From: Frankia sp. AiPa1 | Lineage (GTDB): Bacteria; Actinomycetota; Actinomycetes; Frankiales; Frankiaceae | Assembly (NCBI RefSeq): GCF_023243075.1 | Contig: NZ_JALKFZ020000002.1 | Coordinates: 124,001-188,000, forward strand | Direction of reading: 5' to 3' | DNA length: 64,000 bases | Shown: piece by piece, positions 57,101 to 64,000 of the stretch | Position numbering within the stretch: the stretch's first letter is position 1 | How the letters are laid out: the number at the start of each line of letters is the position of its first letter | Program-made: the position numbers and the translations under genes | The notes under the pieces: generated by a model | What the model was told of the DNA's origin: nothing | Database searches by the model: none | What the model saw: only the letters and a program-made list of their open reading frames with translations

Positions 57101-57645
57101 CCCCGACCGCGATGGACGTAGATCCGCCGAGCACGTGCGGTCGCCAGGTCCTGGCTGCGTCCCAGGCGCAGCGGCCAGACCGGCCGCCGGAAGCGCCGTT
57201 CCCAGGCGGCTACATCGTCCATGATCCAGATGGTCAATTCGGCGAGGGCAAGGAACTGATGCTCACGGGGCACGGGTTGACCGAAGGAGCCGCGGATCTC
57301 AAGCGGCCAATGGGTCTCCAGGTCAACCCCTACCGCACCCGCGGTGAACGCCATACCGAAGCGCAGCAGCGGATCCACCTCGTCCCATCCCCCGGCGACT
57401 GCGGCAAGCAGACCGCCGACGGTTGCCGGAGATGGGCAGGGCAGCGTCACCGCGAGCGCCGACGACAACGGATCCCGGAAGGAGACGATCGGCGCGGTGA
57501 CCAGAACCTCCAGCGCCTCCTGTTCCTCTGATTCACCGCCGAGAGCTGGAGCCGCCATACCCAACCCCGCTGGGCGCGGCTGGCCCTGAGCAGCTCCCCG
57601 TGGGTCGATACCGTTCGGGCCCCCCGGGTTCTGGTGCGGGCTCAT
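54148..57645 (-). CDS. Cas5-Cas3 fusion: Cascade subunit joined to HD nuclease/helicase
   Basis: One uninterrupted frame of 1165 aa whose ATG overlaps the cas7 stop by 4 bp (ATGA). Residues 1-44 are Gly/Pro-rich. Residues ~45-260 are Cas5 (EVLVTAPIVSFRDPLSSALA, PCPSPATVGGLLAAVAGG). A ~70-residue Pro/Ala linker follows. The Cas3 HD domain begins ~330 with LLHDTGK (H377, D378), H400, THHR and ADHL. The helicase has WTGAGKT (595-601), VLDELHAYD (743-746 DELH), LSATAPNA (774-776 SAT) and QRFGRVNRTG (955-964). No separate cas5 or cas3 exists in the operon. Normally Cas5 caps the crRNA 5' end in Cascade and Cas3 is recruited only after target binding, so a fusion would hold the nuclease on the complex. 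Confidence 0.92.
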   Translation of the reverse strand: MSPHQNPGGPNGIDPRGAAQGQPRPAGLGMAAPALGGESEEQEALEVLVTAPIVSFRDPLSSALAVTLPCPSPATVGGLLAAVAGGWDEVDPLLRFGMAFTAGAVGVDLETHWPLEIRGSFGQPVPREHQFLALAELTIWIMDDVAAWERRFRRPVWPLRLGRSQDLATARARRIYVHRGRGVMGGALLPDEASRGGTRLQMTTSISRDRSSTRWDTYRHRLSAAAGGRLARQDLTEALVTAWVTREGRAFHLLPPTHPVQVEDGAIRSTVDDPGTSPAPANVSQPGRHPVTAPTDPEPTAAPAPNRVLSAEPAGLSTLLAKPSNDDYPAGESLTDHLGATLDALIAIAQRVGTLEVLDPSLRERFWTLAAWAALLHDTGKIADGFQRMMATRIGWGHRHEVLSLGFLDWLVAESDDQAWVGVGVATHHRALGGGDGRPSLSQLYPAEYSANDLASALGPYDVDAVPALVSWLRQRAAAAGLPGVSPTSLAGTDPQVQPEALATHAHRHLGSLMRTWVEPGQPSRGAGLAGVLLQGAVTMADHLSSGHGTLRTEQPFDEGYASRLADRLAAGGHQLRPHQREAAEVSGHLVLRAWTGAGKTEGGLLWAARQVGEIRGRTGGDPRLFYTLPYLASINAMADRLADGDLTDHGGADAIGVSHSRAASYHLARSLCGADEEPFGDGRTSGVEARAAQKAVARAQATRLFRELVRVGTPYQLMRGALAGPVHSSLLLDATNSVFVLDELHAYDVKRLGYLLAMAACWAELGGRVAVLSATAPNALVRLVREALTEQPAEESRTGAASAPTGWPTTLVPTSAAPAASTDLTVVEADYQTAPRRHRLVRRDEHLTDPATIELIRQRLRAGESVLVVANNIADAQTLRDELSDHDGHLLHSRFRRGDRSRIEQAIMTHFRSGRRPDDRRGGLVVATQVVEVSLDVDFDVLFTSGAPLDALTQRFGRVNRTGARPPADVIICRPEMRPRRADQKARTPPLYADGVYDEEPTRLAGEILDAHHGREISEASLKEWLDSIYDSPWGEQWVDDVRAARSVWATSFFSWADAFNDRSRLAQSFDRLFDGVEGILVQDRSTYAALLKEGRSVARSASVGRLLAADLLIPLPHYAGALGRWDRDLDVLVIDGEYDEVKGLTEIHRTGSTKVSYELGELI

Positions 57646-58685
57646 GCGGTCGGGTCGTCAAACCAGGAGTCGCGCTCACCGGCCTCGATCTCGTCTGCCA
57701 GGCGATGGAACAGCGCCCGCGGATGGTCGATCAGTAGCCGGCCTTCCTTGCACTCCTTGGCTAGCGCGGCCCGGACGTCGTCGCGCTGGCCGCCGAGGAA
57801 GCCCGGGGCCCAGCCGAGGTGGATCGGGCCATCCAGCTCGTCCTTCCACGCCTCCACCTCCTCCTGCACCACCGCGGGGTCGACGACGACCCGCCCGTCC
57901 CGCAGGCCGAGAATGCGTGTGAACGGGTTGATGCCGCCCTTCATCGGTGCGAGCAGCAGCAGCGCGGGCGCGCGGTCGCCATAGTGCAGCGACTGCTTCG
58001 CGCCGCCACGGACCGCGGTGAGGGTGCGCAGGAGTAGTGCGGCGCGACGGCGGCGCTCCGCCAGGGACAGGCGCAGCGCCGGCGATCCTCGAAAAGTGAG
58101 TGTGCTGGCACCGGCGGCCTCGGCCTCCTCGGCCGCCTGCGCGGTCAGGGCGATCTTCAGGCCGGAACCACCGGTCTCGAACGTACCCACCCGCGGCAGA
58201 TCGAGAGCAAGATCCGCGCCGAGCTCGGCGCTGTACAACTCATGGCCGTGGAGGACGGGGTTCTCCCCTGCCTTGAACCCTCGGCTCATCGTGCCGAACT
58301 CCTCGGTCGGCCGGCGAGGCGCGATGGACAGTAGCGTGCCGGTGGCGAACACCGTGTCCCGCTGGCAGGTCTTCGCCGCCTCGGCGCCCTTCTTGGCCAC
58401 GGCCACCATGTAGCCGAACAGGTCGTCGTCGAAATAACGGTCCGGCCGGCCCTCGGTGTATGCCTGCTGGTTCTTGCCGGCACCGCTGCGTGTGACACCC
58501 GACCGCGGTTCCTGGACGGGCACCGAATCGCGCAGCCACCTGCGGAAGGCCTGCGCCGAGACGTATGGGTAGATATCACGGCCCACCCGCAGCTGTTTCA
58601 CGCGAGAAACGTTGTCATCCGAAAGGCCGTTGTTCGGCGCTCCGGCCTTGACGTCCACCACGGCCTTGCCCACCAGAAAGGTCAC
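57642..58685 (-). CDS. cas7: Cas7 backbone subunit, Cst2/DevR type
   Basis: Protein of 347 aa of the Cas7/Cst2/DevR family: NVSRVKQLRVGRDIYPYVSA and AFRRWLRDSVP at the N-terminus, RYFDDDLFGYMVA, and SRGFKAGENPVLHGHELYSAEL. Multiple copies coat the crRNA guide in the Cascade complex. The start overlaps the cas8 stop by 4 bp and its stop overlaps the Cas5-Cas3 start, so the effector genes are translationally coupled. Confidence 0.93.
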   Translation of the reverse strand: MTFLVGKAVVDVKAGAPNNGLSDDNVSRVKQLRVGRDIYPYVSAQAFRRWLRDSVPVQEPRSGVTRSGAGKNQQAYTEGRPDRYFDDDLFGYMVAVAKKGAEAAKTCQRDTVFATGTLLSIAPRRPTEEFGTMSRGFKAGENPVLHGHELYSAELGADLALDLPRVGTFETGGSGLKIALTAQAAEEAEAAGASTLTFRGSPALRLSLAERRRRAALLLRTLTAVRGGAKQSLHYGDRAPALLLLAPMKGGINPFTRILGLRDGRVVVDPAVVQEEVEAWKDELDGPIHLGWAPGFLGGQRDDVRAALAKECKEGRLLIDHPRALFHRLADEIEAGERDSWFDDPTA

Positions 58686-60157
58686 GCCTCGATTCCTTCC
58701 ACGAACTCTTCATCCTCGGGGTGCAACGTGATCTCTTCGTCCATATCGGGCAGGTCCTGGGCCGCGTCCGCGCCGTCAGTCGGCGCCCAACCGACCGCGT
58801 GCAGCGCGTTCAGCACCGCGATAAGCAGCAGGCGCCGGTAGAGCCAGCCCTGGCCGTCCGGATCGAACAGGAGTCGAAACTGCGCAACGGTTACCAGCGG
58901 TGCGCTCTCGCCTGAGCTCCCTCGACGCAGAGTCCGGCCGACCGCCTTGATCTCCAGCCACTTCTGCAGTGCGCGCACGTTGCGGCAGGCGACCTGGAAG
59001 CTCATCAGGGGACTCGATCTGTCATCTGTGACGATCTCGCGGGCAATCTCGGCAGCCAGCGTCTCGACCTGGTCGATGTCGGTCTGGTTCACATCCATCA
59101 CCTCATGCAGGAACGAGTAGGTCAGCGCGGTGAGACCGGCATCGAACCGCGGCATGGCGCGCAGGTTACGAGCTGTGGTGAGCCGGGCCGCGGCCGTGAC
59201 GAAGATTCGCCACGGCCGGTGGAGCGCGTCACGCGCGAGGCGTCGGTTTCCGGCCACCGGGGCAAACTCGTAGGCGGACAGCAGCGAACGCCAGCCGCGC
59301 CGCCGCTGGGGGTCTCGTATGGTCGATCGGAGCCATTCGGCGAGCGCCTCGTCCACCCGGTACATCCCGAGGCTCGCACCACGGTTGTCGTTGCTGAACA
59401 CCAGCACCTCGACGCCGGCATGCAGCCGACGGTCGTAGCGGCGCAGTGCGCACAGGGCGGTGCGTTCGTGCTCGTAACGGCCGCCGCCGCGGGGTGCGGC
59501 AAGCCCGCGGATCTCCCTTGCTGACCGATACACCTGGCTGCGAGTGGTGGCTTTCAGAAACTCCTCATCCCAGCTGTGGATTGCGGTGCTGGGTCCGCCG
59601 GTGAGCCGGGTGCCATACGGCAGGGCATGAAAGCAAGACACGCAGGGCCAGCACAGCGCGAGCCCCTCGTGGCCGCGGGGTGTCGTGTTGCAGTATCCGG
59701 CGGCGTCGACCAGCGGGACATCCACCTTCCCGTAGAAGCCGACGGCCGGTCGCCCGCAGAGCGCGCACGGCGCGTTCGGCCAGCTCGCCGGGTCGGGCAT
59801 GGTGCGCCATTCTCGAATGCGAGCCGTGTTCTCCGTTCGGGACCGCTTCGGCAACGTCGGCCGGTGGTTCATCTTCGAGTTCGGGAAAAAGGCCCCGCTG
59901 GCCTTCAACCAGAAATTCTCCTCCCGGCGTCGCCCAGCCTCGGCCGCGGCCGCCGCATGGTCGATCATCTGCTCCACCGCGGCATCGAAGTCCGCCTCGG
60001 GCAGCCCGGTCGGCCACTGGGGTCCGTCGCCGGACCCCGTCATCTGCGCTGCCAGACCTGCCAGCGCGAACGCCCCGACCCGCTGCAGCGGGTGTGCGGT
60101 CAGGACGATCTGCCGCTGTGCGGCGGCTGTGGCGGCCTCGGGCGCTGAGCCGGTCAC
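58682..60157 (-). CDS. Cas8/Cst1-type large subunit with CXXC-CXXC zinc finger
   Basis: Protein of 491 aa from a GTG at 60155-60157 overlapping the cas6 stop (GTGA). Two CxxC pairs (C131/C134 in CALCG and C169/C172 in CWPC) form the zinc finger named for Cst1 of the Tneap subtype. The rest is divergent and helical. The large subunit recognises the PAM and opens target DNA in Cascade. Position between cas6 and cas7 fits subtype I-B (Tneap order: cas6-cst1-cst2-cas5-cas3-cas4-cas1-cas2). Confidence 0.87.
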   Translation of the reverse strand: MTGSAPEAATAAAQRQIVLTAHPLQRVGAFALAGLAAQMTGSGDGPQWPTGLPEADFDAAVEQMIDHAAAAAEAGRRREENFWLKASGAFFPNSKMNHRPTLPKRSRTENTARIREWRTMPDPASWPNAPCALCGRPAVGFYGKVDVPLVDAAGYCNTTPRGHEGLALCWPCVSCFHALPYGTRLTGGPSTAIHSWDEEFLKATTRSQVYRSAREIRGLAAPRGGGRYEHERTALCALRRYDRRLHAGVEVLVFSNDNRGASLGMYRVDEALAEWLRSTIRDPQRRRGWRSLLSAYEFAPVAGNRRLARDALHRPWRIFVTAAARLTTARNLRAMPRFDAGLTALTYSFLHEVMDVNQTDIDQVETLAAEIAREIVTDDRSSPLMSFQVACRNVRALQKWLEIKAVGRTLRRGSSGESAPLVTVAQFRLLFDPDGQGWLYRRLLLIAVLNALHAVGWAPTDGADAAQDLPDMDEEITLHPEDEEFVEGIEA

Positions 60158-60882
60158 GCCGCGACCCAGCCGAACCCGACCGACGTCGACTGCCCGAGAC
60201 CCCAGGACCACAAGGACCGCAACGTCTCCGGCGCGCCACGCAACCGCGCCTCGAGGGGCGCGCCGATCTTCGCCCCCTTGCCCGCCTCAACCATCCGGCG
60301 GGCACCGACCCAGCTGATCTCCTCCACTGTCACATCGGGATCCACGCCGATGCTCTGCGCCTTACGCCGAAGGCCGGTTGCGAAGTAGGCGGCGAACTCC
60401 GGCTCCCCGGGCAGGAGGAATGCCTGCCGGCTCGTGCGCACGCCGTCCGGGCCACGACCGGAACCCTTGACCACCACCGGCGTCACGGTGCGCAGGGTTG
60501 CGTGCCCGGATTCGAAGGAGGGCGCCTCCATCAACTCGACGCCGAGAACGTTGAGCGCAACGCCACCCCAGTCGATCAACGGGATGCCGATCACTACCTT
60601 GGCCCACGCGTCCACCAGGGCGAACAGTGGGCTGCCGAGGTCGAGATAGCCCGCTCCGCCGGTGGCATACCGCCCGCGGACCCGGGTGGCGCGCGGGAAT
60701 ACGGGCGGACCGTAACCGAACGGGACCATTCGATGCGGCCCCCAGCCCTCCTCGTGCAACGTCCGGGCCAGCGCCGGATCGACCTCGCCGAGCATGCGGT
60801 AGCACAGGGCCCGTCCCGGTGCATGCACGCTACGCCATGGGATCTCTCGTGCTCTGGTGTGCACGGCCACTCTTAGCCGCAT
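60154..60882 (-). CDS. cas6: CRISPR RNA endonuclease Cas6
   Basis: Protein of 242 aa, first gene of the operon. RAMP fold signs: MRLRVAVHTRAREIPW at the first strand, and a C-terminal Gly-rich loop GLGQSTSVGFGWV, typical of Cas6. It would cut the array transcript in the repeat, leaving an 8-nt ATTGCAAC handle. A G-rich stretch (GGAGGACGGGGG) precedes the ATG at 60880-60882. Confidence 0.92.
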   Translation of the reverse strand: MRLRVAVHTRAREIPWRSVHAPGRALCYRMLGEVDPALARTLHEEGWGPHRMVPFGYGPPVFPRATRVRGRYATGGAGYLDLGSPLFALVDAWAKVVIGIPLIDWGGVALNVLGVELMEAPSFESGHATLRTVTPVVVKGSGRGPDGVRTSRQAFLLPGEPEFAAYFATGLRRKAQSIGVDPDVTVEEISWVGARRMVEAGKGAKIGAPLEARLRGAPETLRSLWSWGLGQSTSVGFGWVAA

Positions 60883-61313
60883 CGCGCCCCCGTCCTCCGT
60901 ACCATTGCGACTCCTCGCGCCCTGCCAGATCGTCTCAGTGCCGGACGAGGTGCATGCTGCCGGGCACCTCCGACAATTTCTTGACGTGACGGACCGGCGG
61001 CAGGAGCACCGATCCGACCTCCACCGCCGAGCCCGCCCTGGATCAGAGGCGTTGGTCGGCCGGAACTAGACACCCCTTGACGCCCGTCAGCGTGCCCATC
61101 CGGCACGACAATCGCGGCCAAGCCGTACCACACCGCGGCCCGGTAGGACTTATCGACGAGGCAGCTATTCTCGATCTTGACCCGCCCGTCGAGGACCCGG
61201 TCGACCACATCGCACCACACCTCCGCTCAGCAGTCGCTTGGTCGCGTTCTGCACTTTAGAGCGGATCTGAGACCTTGGTCAAGCCTTGCCGATTGACGAC
61301 TTCTGCACTAGCA

Positions 61314-61362
61314 GACCAGTCGACTACTGTGGTCAACAAAAGATCCACAGCGGACCAGTCGA
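61314..61362. repeat. 10-bp direct repeat pair GACCAGTCGA
   Basis: Exact copies at 61314-61323 and 61353-61362, 39 bp apart centre to centre; the first is followed by CTACTGTGGTC, giving partial dyad symmetry. Possible operator pair in the cas upstream region. Confidence 0.6.
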
Positions 61363-61467
61363 GACGAGGCTCCGCGGGTCCGGGCGCCAAACGCCGCCCG
61401 GACCGCGCCTCTCGCAGAGATGATGACGAAGGACACCAAAGGCGATCGTCCGCCCAAGCGGCCCAGT

Positions 61468-61493
61468 GTTGCGATACCTCGTTGCGATAACTC
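61468..61493. repeat. tandem 13-bp repeat GTTGCGATAMCTC
   Basis: Two head-to-tail copies (GTTGCGATACCTC, GTTGCGATAACTC) with one mismatch, ~215 bp upstream of the small lipoprotein gene. It resembles a paired regulator-binding site. Confidence 0.7.
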
Positions 61494-61708
61494 GCAGGTG
61501 AACAACGGTCCCGCCAGCGACGATCTGACATAAGACCTACGCACAAGCGTAGCGCAAACCCCGCCACTATGATCATCACCGTGGGTGGCACACATCGTGT
61601 GGCTGCAGCAGCACCTCGCGGGTTCGATAGCGGCGTTGAACGTTCGCAAACAGCGCGTCGACAGGATGGAGGCCGTCAGAGCGGTACATACCAACGGAAG
61701 GGATCCCC

Positions 61709-62005
61709 ATGGCGCACATGAGATGGAAGCCGGCCAAAGCGCCCCGCGCTGTCCTCGCACTCGTGGCCGTGCTTACGCTCGTGGTTCTGGCGGCGAGTGC
61801 CGGCTGTGCACGCAGGTCCAACGGGACGATCGACGCGCCGCTCGGGCAGCAGGACGACAGCCGAGCCCAGATCATCAACGCGCCGGACGGCTGGCGGAAC
61901 ATCATGACCAAGTGCGTCCCGTTCCAGGCAGGCAAGCGGCTCTACGAGGCCCGCGGCGAGCAGGGGGAGCCGGTCATCGTGGATGACCCGGCCTGCAAGG
62001 GTTGA
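61709..62005 (+). CDS. Small putative lipoprotein
   Basis: Protein of 98 aa with GGAAGG upstream of the ATG at 61709. The N-terminus has basic residues and a hydrophobic run (AVLALVAVLTLVVLAA) ending in SAGC, an acceptable lipobox. The mature ~65 residues are hydrophilic with two further cysteines, one in TKCVPFQAGKRLYEARGE and one in DDPACKG, which may pair. Not recognised. It stands alone between the cas region and treZ. Confidence 0.6.
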   Translation: MAHMRWKPAKAPRAVLALVAVLTLVVLAASAGCARRSNGTIDAPLGQQDDSRAQIINAPDGWRNIMTKCVPFQAGKRLYEARGEQGEPVIVDDPACKG

Positions 62006-62253
62006 GGCATCCCCATCGGGCACCATGGACGCTCCCGACGTCGTCACAGCAGGGCCGACGCCGCAGAGATCGCGAGCCTCACAGGGCCGAGCGGTTCCCG
62101 CGCGACACCTCTGGCGGACCCGGACATGGGCGCACAGACGGCCCGCCAGCCGGGCAGGGCTGGCCTCAAACGGGGCGAACGGGCACCTTCGGACAGGGTC
62201 GATTGGCACCGTCACGGCATGTCGGGTCCCGGCGGGCGGTAGACAGGACGCTA

Positions 62254-64000
62254 TGAGCACCTTCCGCCTGTGGGCCCCGGACGCGAAGACGGTCAGCCTT
62301 GTCGTGGCGAAAGCCGGTCCTGCGGGCGGCAACCCGGACACCGGCGGGGCGGGCGCAGGGGGATCGGCCGATGCCACGCATGAGATGTCCGCGGGGCGAG
62401 GTGGCTGGTGGTGGGTCAACGTGCCTTCGGCCAGGCACGGCACGGACTACGCCTTCGTGCTCGACGGCGGCGACCAGGAGCTGCCCGACCCGCGGTCCGC
62501 GTGGCAGCCGTACGGCGTGCACGGGCGTTCCCGCCTCGTCGACCACGCGGCGTTCCCCTGGACGGACGCGAGCTGGCGGGGCATCGCCCTGGCCGGGAGC
62601 GTCCTCTACGAACTGCACGTCGGCACGTTCACCCCCGAGGGGACGTTCGACGCGGCGATCGAGAAGCTCCCGCATCTCGTCGAGCTCGGCATCGACGCGG
62701 TGGAGCTGCTGCCCGTCAACGCGTTCCCGGGCCGGCACGGCTGGGGCTACGACGGCGTGGGCCTGTTCGCCGTGCACGAGCCGTACGGCGGGCCGGACGG
62801 GCTCAAGCGGTTCGTCGACGCCGCGCACGCCCACGGCATCGGCGTGATCATGGATGTCGTCTACAACCATCTTGGGCCGGACGGCAACTACCTCGCCCAG
62901 TTCGGCCCGTACTTCACCGACCGTTACATCACGCCGTGGGGTCCCGCCGTCAACCTCGACGCCCCTGGTTCTGACGAGGTCCGCGCGTTCATCCTGGGCA
63001 GCTCGCTGACCTGGCTGCGCGAGTACCACTGCGACGGGCTGCGCCTCGACGCCGTGCACGCCTTCCAGGACAGCCGGGCGATGCACCTGCTCGAGGAGAT
63101 CGCCGAGTCGGTGCACCGGCTCGGCGCGCAGCAGCGCCGGCCGCTGTTCGCCGTCGCCGAGTCCGACCTGAACGATCCCCGGCTCGTCGTCGCGCCCGAG
63201 GCCGGCGGTTACGGCCTGGACGGCCAGTGGTGCGACGACGCCCACCACGCGCTGTGGGCGGCCCTGTCCGGCGAACGGCAGGGCTACTACGTCGACTTCG
63301 GCTCGCTGTCGGCCCTCGCCCACGCGCTGACCAAGGGATTCGTCCACGAGGGCGGTTACTCGACGTTTCGCGCCCGCTCCCACGGCCGGCCGATGCCGGC
63401 GACGACCCCCGCCTACCGGTTCGTCACCTTCCTGCAGAACCACGACCAGGTCGGCAACCGGGCGACCGGCGACCGCTCCTCGGCGACGCTGGGCGACGGT
63501 CTGCTGCGCATCGGCGCGGCGCTGCTGCTCACCTCCGCGCTGACCCCGATGCTGTTCATGGGCGAGGAGTGGGGCGCGCACACCCCCTGGCAGTACTTCA
63601 CCGACCACACCGCACCCGGCCTCGGCGACGCCGTCCGCGAGGGCCGGCGCGCCGAGTTCGCCGCGCACGGCTGGGGCCCCGAGCAGGTCCCCGACCCGCA
63701 GGACCCGGCGACGTTCGAACGGTCCCGGCTCGACTGGTCCGAGCCGACCCGCCCCGGCCACGGCAGCCTGCTCGACTGGCACCGCCGGCTCATCGCGCTG
63801 CGCCGCCGCCTGCCCGACCTGACCGACCCGGCCTGGTCGTCGGTCGCCTGCACCTACGACGAGGACGCCCGCTGGCTGGTGGTCCGCCGCGGCGACGTCG
63901 CGATCGTGGTGAACTTCGGCCGCGAGCGCCAGGCGGTACCCGTCGACGGCGTGCCGTTCGACGCCCCCGCCGCCTCCGCGCCCGGCTTCACCTACATGCC
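62254..64000 (+). CDS. treZ: Maltooligosyl trehalose trehalohydrolase TreZ, C-terminus outside window
   Basis: Starts at the ATG at 62254 (MSTFRLWAPDAKTVSLVV); about 582 residues are visible and the frame runs off the edge. An N-terminal CBM48/isoamylase-like domain precedes the GH13 barrel: LYELHVGTFTPEGTF, VVYNHLGPDGNY, nucleophile in DGLRLDAVHAF, acid in AVAESDLNDPRL, and LQNHDQVGNR. It releases trehalose from the maltooligosyl trehalose made by TreY. In most actinobacteria it directly follows treY; here about 21 kb separates them. Confidence 0.94.

Larger units (their letters stand above)
60883..61708. other. gene-poor 0.8 kb upstream of the cas operon
   Basis: No secure gene. A GTG-started frame on the minus strand (60873-61220) has good G/C third-position bias over its first ~45 codons, and an opposing frame at 61077-61259 also looks partly protein-like; neither has recognised domains, so a small gene or a remnant is possible. 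The stretch is locally less GC-rich and holds two direct-repeat pairs (61314/61353 and 61468/61481), candidates for regulator binding. The cas promoter must lie in its left part. Confidence 0.45.

Noticed and set aside
60873..61220. Possible 115-aa minus-strand gene upstream of cas6
   Set aside because: First ~45 codons look coding but the rest does not, it overlaps the cas6 start, and an opposing frame is equally plausible; kept only as a note.

Overview
This is 64 kb of very GC-rich chromosomal DNA with GTG starts, strong G/C bias at third codon positions and many 4-bp ATGA or GTGA stop/start overlaps. An SsgB-type sporulation protein, a DUF3145 protein, a DUF4193 protein, a DUF3097 protein and a mycobacterial-type pgsA-patA-pimA lipid operon point to a sporulating high-GC actinobacterium. 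A Frankia-like organism is my best guess from gene order and content, but that is inference.

Layout. 1-3.3 kb: a truncated DEAD/DEAH helicase, an XRE/TPR-type regulator and cutA. 3.7-18.3 kb (minus strand): a housekeeping block with two adjacent long RelA/SpoT homologues, apt, secF-secD-yajC, ruvB-ruvA-ruvC, the YebC gene and pdxT-pdxS. 18.6-25.6 kb: a LemA-like membrane protein, pimA-patA-pgsA, a divergent EF-G-like GTPase and a HIT-family Ap4A phosphorylase. 25.6-27.2 kb: 1.6 kb with no convincing gene. 27.2-36.2 kb: tRNA-Val(CAC), ssgB, pabB, a tRNA-Gly/Cys/Val cluster, a cell-wall amidase, DUF3097, a nicotinamidase-like gene, DUF4193, DUF3145 and a stomatin/NfeD pair. 36.4-41.2 kb: glgX(treX)-treY. 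41.2-45.4 kb: a secreted PDZ protein, a two-component system and a 1-Cys peroxiredoxin.

46.3-60.9 kb is accessory. First comes a three-gene cassette: a WXG100-like small helical protein, a coiled-coil protein and a large FtsK/SpoIIIE-type ATPase. Next is a CRISPR array of 15 intact 30-bp repeats plus one degenerate terminal repeat. Then follows a complete type I-B (Tneap-like) cas operon read on the minus strand: cas6, cas8/cst1, cas7/cst2, a single-ORF Cas5-Cas3 fusion, cas4, cas1, cas2. After a gene-poor 0.8 kb and a small putative lipoprotein, treZ runs off the right edge. The OtsAB-independent trehalose pathway (TreX/TreY/TreZ) is therefore split by about 21 kb.

Most notable: (1) the Cas5-Cas3 fusion, which places the Cascade backbone subunit and the effector nuclease/helicase on one polypeptide; (2) the WXG100-like/coiled-coil/FtsK cassette, which lacks the other type VII secretion components; (3) two neighbouring RSH enzymes with complementary active-site changes, suggesting division into synthetase and hydrolase; (4) dispersed short-period tandem repeats in coding and noncoding DNA.
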